From: Hyphomicrobiales bacterium
Lineage (GTDB): Bacteria > Pseudomonadota > Alphaproteobacteria > Rhizobiales > Xanthobacteraceae
Length of the DNA: 11,932 nucleotides
Assembly (NCBI GenBank): GCA_016201085.1
Contig: JACQDO010000200.1
Span: forward strand, 1-11,932
Reading direction: 5' to 3'
The notes below the pieces were generated by a model. It saw only the letters and a list, made by a program, of their open reading frames with translations. It made no database searches and was not told the origin of the DNA. Positions 7,739 through 11,932 of this stretch are shown in pieces (the stretch's first letter is position 1; every line of letters starts with the position of its first letter). Both the position numbers and the translations under genes were made by a program.

Positions 7739-8632
7739 TTAGTTGTCCAGCGTCGTCGCCACGCGCTTGGCTTCCGCCACCAGCGCGGCGGTGATCGGCA
7801 TCATCGGTTCGCGCGACGGCACCACCAGGCCGATGGTCTGCACCGCCTCCGGCTGCGTGATCGGAATGGCCCGCAGCGTTTCGGTCAGCCCCAGGGTCTC
7901 CGCCAGCTTGGCCGGCATGACGCTGGCCCAGCGGCCGGTGCGCACATGCGAGAACAGCAGGATCATTGAATCCGATTCCAGCGTCGGGCGTGAATCGCCG
8001 CCGGCGCTTTTGAGCAGGCGGTCGATGATGCGCCGGTTCTGCATGTCGGGCGTGAGCAGGCAGAGCGGCACCTGCGCCACCTCGGCCCAGGTGACGCTGT
8101 CGCGGTTGCCCAGCGGCGCATCGGCCGAGGTGAGCAACTGGTAGCGTTCGCGGTAGAGCGGCACGGTGCTGACGCGGCCGAGCGGTTCGTTCTCGACGTA
8201 AGTGATGCCGGCGTCGATCTCGAGATTTTCCAAAAGGTCGAGCACCTCGATCGAGGTGCGCGAATAGATGGTGAACTGAACGTTGGGATGGCGCAGGCGG
8301 TAGGGCGTGGTGAGCGCGGCCACCATCGCCAGCGCGGTCGGAATCGCGGCGATGCGCAGGCGGCCGGTCAGGCCGTGCCGCAGCGAATTGATCTCCTCGC
8401 GCATGGAGCGGGTGTCGCCGACGATGCGGCGCGCCCACTCGAGCACCCGCTGGCCCTCCGGGGTGAAACCCTGGAAGCGCGAGCCGCGGTTCACCAGCAG
8501 CACGCCCATCTGTTCTTCCAGCTGCTTGACGCCGGCCGATAGCGTCGGCTGCGTCACGCCGCAGGCCTCGGCGGCGTGGCCGAAATGTTTTTCCCGCGCC
8601 AACGCCAGGATGAAGCCGAGTTTGTCGATCAA
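7739..8632 (-). CDS. LysR-type regulator, divergent from formate dehydrogenase (FdsR-like)
   Basis: A 297-residue LysR-family protein. The N-terminal winged helix-turn-helix covers about 1-60 (FGHAAEACGVTQPTLSAGVKQLE is the recognition region, then LLVNRGSRFQGFTPEGQ). A linker helix follows, and the substrate-binding domain starts near GRLRIAAIPTA (90-100). The start is a TTG at 8632-8630, since a TGA lies in frame a few codons upstream. GAAGG 9 bases ahead and the normal LysR N-terminus support it. Position and orientation, head to head with the fdh genes and sharing a palindromic operator, indicate that it controls them, probably in response to formate as reported for FdsR of Cupriavidus. 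The ligand is inferred. It converges on the DUF2336 gene with 46 bases between stops and no convincing terminator there. Confidence 0.9.
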   Translation of the reverse strand: MIDKLGFILALAREKHFGHAAEACGVTQPTLSAGVKQLEEQMGVLLVNRGSRFQGFTPEGQRVLEWARRIVGDTRSMREEINSLRHGLTGRLRIAAIPTALAMVAALTTPYRLRHPNVQFTIYSRTSIEVLDLLENLEIDAGITYVENEPLGRVSTVPLYRERYQLLTSADAPLGNRDSVTWAEVAQVPLCLLTPDMQNRRIIDRLLKSAGGDSRPTLESDSMILLFSHVRTGRWASVMPAKLAETLGLTETLRAIPITQPEAVQTIGLVVPSREPMMPITAALVAEAKRVATTLDN

Positions 8633-8641
8633 GCTGTTATG

Positions 8642-8646
8642 CCTTC
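8642..8646 (-). promoter_or_regulatory. Ribosome binding site of the LysR gene
   Basis: GAAGG on the minus strand, 9 bases before the TTG start. It supports use of the rare TTG codon. Confidence 0.45.
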
Positions 8647-8710
8647 AATTTCAGGTGGTTAGCCGTAGCGGTATGATTTAACTCGCTTAAATAATCCGCA
8701 GCAACCACCT

Positions 8711-8747
8711 TATCATTGATAGAGTTTCTCTATCAATTGATATCAAT
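8711..8747 (+). promoter_or_regulatory. Operator array between the LysR and formate dehydrogenase genes
   Basis: A perfect 23-bp palindrome, ATTGATAGAG-TTT-CTCTATCAAT, lies at 8715-8737. Its centre fits the LysR box T-N11-A exactly (T8720 and A8732). Further copies of the same half-site follow at once: TATCAATTGATA (8731-8742) and ATTGATATCAAT (8736-8747) are each perfect palindromes, and TATCATTGATA (8711-8721) is an imperfect one. In all, five TTGATA/TATCAA half-sites (the first, TATCAT, imperfect) crowd 37 bases. The array starts about 80 bases from the LysR start and ends 54 bases before the fdh start, a normal place for a LysR activation/repression site. Binding by the divergent regulator is inferred. 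Confidence 0.8.
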
Positions 8748-8790
8748 CACGGGATTGTCTTGGAATCGAAACGGCTTCAAGTCATGGCCT

Positions 8791-8795
8791 GGGAG
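8791..8795 (+). promoter_or_regulatory. Ribosome binding site deciding the formate dehydrogenase beta start
   Basis: GGGAG lies 6 bases before the ATG at 8802. This favours that ATG over the TTG at 8760 and the ATG at 8784, which have no comparable site. Confidence 0.65.
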
Positions 8796-8801
8796 ATCGC
8801 C

Positions 8802-10514
<1,713 letters not shown>

Positions 10515-10538
10515 TGGTGAAACGGCGCCGCCCATTCA

Positions 10539-10627
10539 GTGTCGTCCCCGCGCAGGCGGGGACCCATAACCACGTATCAATCGAGAGGGCACGGCGTATA
10601 GGCCCCCGCCTGCGCGGGGGCGACGAA
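10539..10627 (+). repeat. Paired inverted REP-like palindromes between the two formate dehydrogenase genes
   Basis: This is the same repeat family as between oxc and frc. The first hairpin is GTCCCCGC-GCAG-GCGGGGAC (10544-10563), the second GCCCCCGC-CTGC-GCGGGGGC (10602-10621), with flanks TCGTC and CGACGA in inverted order. It fills most of the gap between the beta and alpha subunit genes, which are usually tightly spaced in such operons. Confidence 0.85.
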
Positions 10628-10641
10628 AGAAAGTCAGAGCG

Positions 10642-11932
10642 ATGACGGATAAGAACGGACAAAAGTCGGTCACCTTCATCCTCGACGGCCGCGAGGTCGA
10701 GGCGCTCGACGGCGAGACCATCTGGCAGGTGGCCAAGCGTCTCGGCACCGACATCCCGCATCTGTGCTATTCGCCCGAGCCCGGCTATCGCGCCGACGGC
10801 AACTGCCGCGCCTGCATGGTCGAGATCGAGGGCGAGCGCGTGCTCGCCGCGAGCTGCATCCGCAAGCCTTCCCCCGGCATGAAGGTGAAGGCTGCCTCCG
10901 AGCGCGCCAAGAGCGCGCGGCGGATGGTGTTCGAGCTGCTGATCGCCGACCAGCCGGACCGCAAGACGCAAGCGCACGACCCGCAGTCGAAATTCTGGGC
11001 CTGGGCCGACCGCATGAATGTGGCCAGCAGCCGCTTCGGCAAGCGTCACATGCCTTCGCCCGACCGCAGCCATCCGGCCATGGCGGTCAATCTCGACGCC
11101 TGCATTCAGTGCAATCTCTGTGTGCGCGCCTGCCGCGAAGTGCAGGTCAACGACGTCATCGGCATGGCCGGCCGCGGCCACGCCGAGAAGATTGTGTTCG
11201 ACTTCGACGACCCGATGGGCGCCTCGACGTGTGTCGCCTGCGGCGAATGCGTGCAGGCCTGTCCGACCGGCGCGCTGATGCCGGCGACGCTGGTGGACGA
11301 CAAGAATGTGCGCACGCAATTCCCCGACCGCGAGGTGCACAGCGTGTGCCCCTATTGCGGCGTCGGCTGCCAGCTCACCTACCAGATCAAGAACGACAAG
11401 CTCATCAACGTGGTCGGCCGTGACGGACCGGCGAATCAAAAAAGACTCTGCGTGAAGGGCCGCTTCGGCTTCGACTATGTCAGCAATCCGCAGCGCCTGT
11501 TGAAGCCGCTGGTGCGCAAGGACGGTGTTGCGAAAGCCGCCGACGACCTGGTCGATCCTGCGAACCCCTATACGCATTTCCGCGAAGCCACCTGGGAGGA
11601 GGCGATGGCGCGCGCCGCCTCCGGCCTCAAGAAAATCCGCGACCGCGACGGCGCCAAGGCGCTGGCCGGCTTCGGCTCGGCCAAGGGCTCCAACGAAGAG
11701 GCCTATCTGTTCCAGAAGCTGGTGCGCACCGGATTCGGCACCAACAATGTCGACCACTGCACGCGGCTCTGTCACGCCTCCTCGGTGGCGGCGCTGTTGG
11801 AAGGCGTCGGCTCGGCGGCGGTGACCGCCACCTTCAACGAATGCAGGAATTCCGACGTCATCGTCGTCATCGGCGCCAACCCGACCGAGAATCACCCCGT
11901 AGCCGCCACCTTCTTCAAGCAGGCGGCCAAGC
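10642..11932 (+). CDS. fdh1A: NAD-dependent formate dehydrogenase, catalytic alpha subunit (Mo/W bis-MGD), 3' end outside the window
   Basis: Oxidises formate to CO2 at a molybdenum or tungsten centre. About 430 residues are visible; the reading frame is open at the window end, and the family is usually about 930-990 aa. Domains in order: a NuoG-like 2Fe-2S domain with C42, C55, C58, C72; two 4Fe-4S ferredoxin motifs, CIQCNLCVRAC (C154, C157, C160, C164) and CVACGECVQAC (C197, C200, C203, C207); then the molybdopterin domain with its own 4Fe-4S site, C236, C239, C243, C270, and the conserved K272 in CVKGR. The active-site ligand is C377 in DHCTRLCHASS, a cysteine and not selenocysteine, at nearly the same position as in Cupriavidus FdsA. 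The His/Cys cluster motif of NuoG and of FdsA (H-x3-C-x2-C-x5-C) is absent; the matching region (about 100-125) has no Cys. The start is the ATG at 10642, with only a weak purine-rich stretch before it. Confidence 0.93.
   Translation, partial: MTDKNGQKSVTFILDGREVEALDGETIWQVAKRLGTDIPHLCYSPEPGYRADGNCRACMVEIEGERVLAASCIRKPSPGMKVKAASERAKSARRMVFELLIADQPDRKTQAHDPQSKFWAWADRMNVASSRFGKRHMPSPDRSHPAMAVNLDACIQCNLCVRACREVQVNDVIGMAGRGHAEKIVFDFDDPMGASTCVACGECVQACPTGALMPATLVDDKNVRTQFPDREVHSVCPYCGVGCQLTYQIKNDKLINVVGRDGPANQKRLCVKGRFGFDYVSNPQRLLKPLVRKDGVAKAADDLVDPANPYTHFREATWEEAMARAASGLKKIRDRDGAKALAGFGSAKGSNEEAYLFQKLVRTGFGTNNVDHCTRLCHASSVAALLEGVGSAAVTATFNECRNSDVIVVIGANPTENHPVAATFFKQAAK

Noticed and set aside
11770..11772. 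A selenocysteine at the formate dehydrogenase active site
   Set aside because: The codon is TGT (Cys), not TGA, so no SECIS or recoding is needed.

Overview
The window is GC-rich with strongly GC-biased codon use. It looks like chromosome of an alphaproteobacterium, most likely order Hyphomicrobiales in the Bradyrhizobium/Rhodopseudomonas/Pseudolabrys neighbourhood. The grounds are protein similarity recalled from those groups, a fused NuoE-NuoF-type formate dehydrogenase beta subunit, a DUF2336 protein, and intergenic palindromic repeats of a kind common in those genomes. The assignment is inference, with no marker gene to prove it.

Left part (1-6320, all + strand) is an oxalate / one-carbon cluster. 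It starts with the tail of a probable GntR-type regulator. Then come oxalyl-CoA decarboxylase (oxc), formyl-CoA:oxalate CoA-transferase (frc), a folate-type formyltransferase/hydrolase broken near its 5' end, and formate-tetrahydrofolate ligase (ftfL), closed by a clear rho-independent terminator at 6297-6317. Oxc and Frc together cycle oxalate to formate and CO2. FtfL moves formate into the folate C1 pool. The formyltransferase, if it were intact, would act on formyl-folate or possibly formyl-CoA. No oxalate transporter or oxalyl-CoA synthetase lies in the window.

Middle (6321-8801): a lone DUF2336 gene on + with an AT-rich leader, converging on a LysR-type regulator on the - strand. The LysR gene is divergent from the formate dehydrogenase genes. 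Their shared region holds a perfect 23-bp palindrome and an array of TTGATA half-sites, a convincing operator.

Right part (8802-11932): NAD-dependent molybdenum/tungsten formate dehydrogenase, with a fused diaphorase subunit followed by the catalytic subunit, which runs off the window end with its active-site Cys visible. It would oxidise formate from the oxalate cluster to CO2 and NADH, so the window holds both an assimilatory (folate) and a dissimilatory (NADH) outlet for oxalate-derived formate.

Most of this is known biochemistry. The points worth a second look are the damaged formyltransferase, the Lys/Ala-rich tail on Frc, the operator array, the palindromic repeats placed inside the operons, and a small ORF that bridges the two formate dehydrogenase genes across one such repeat.
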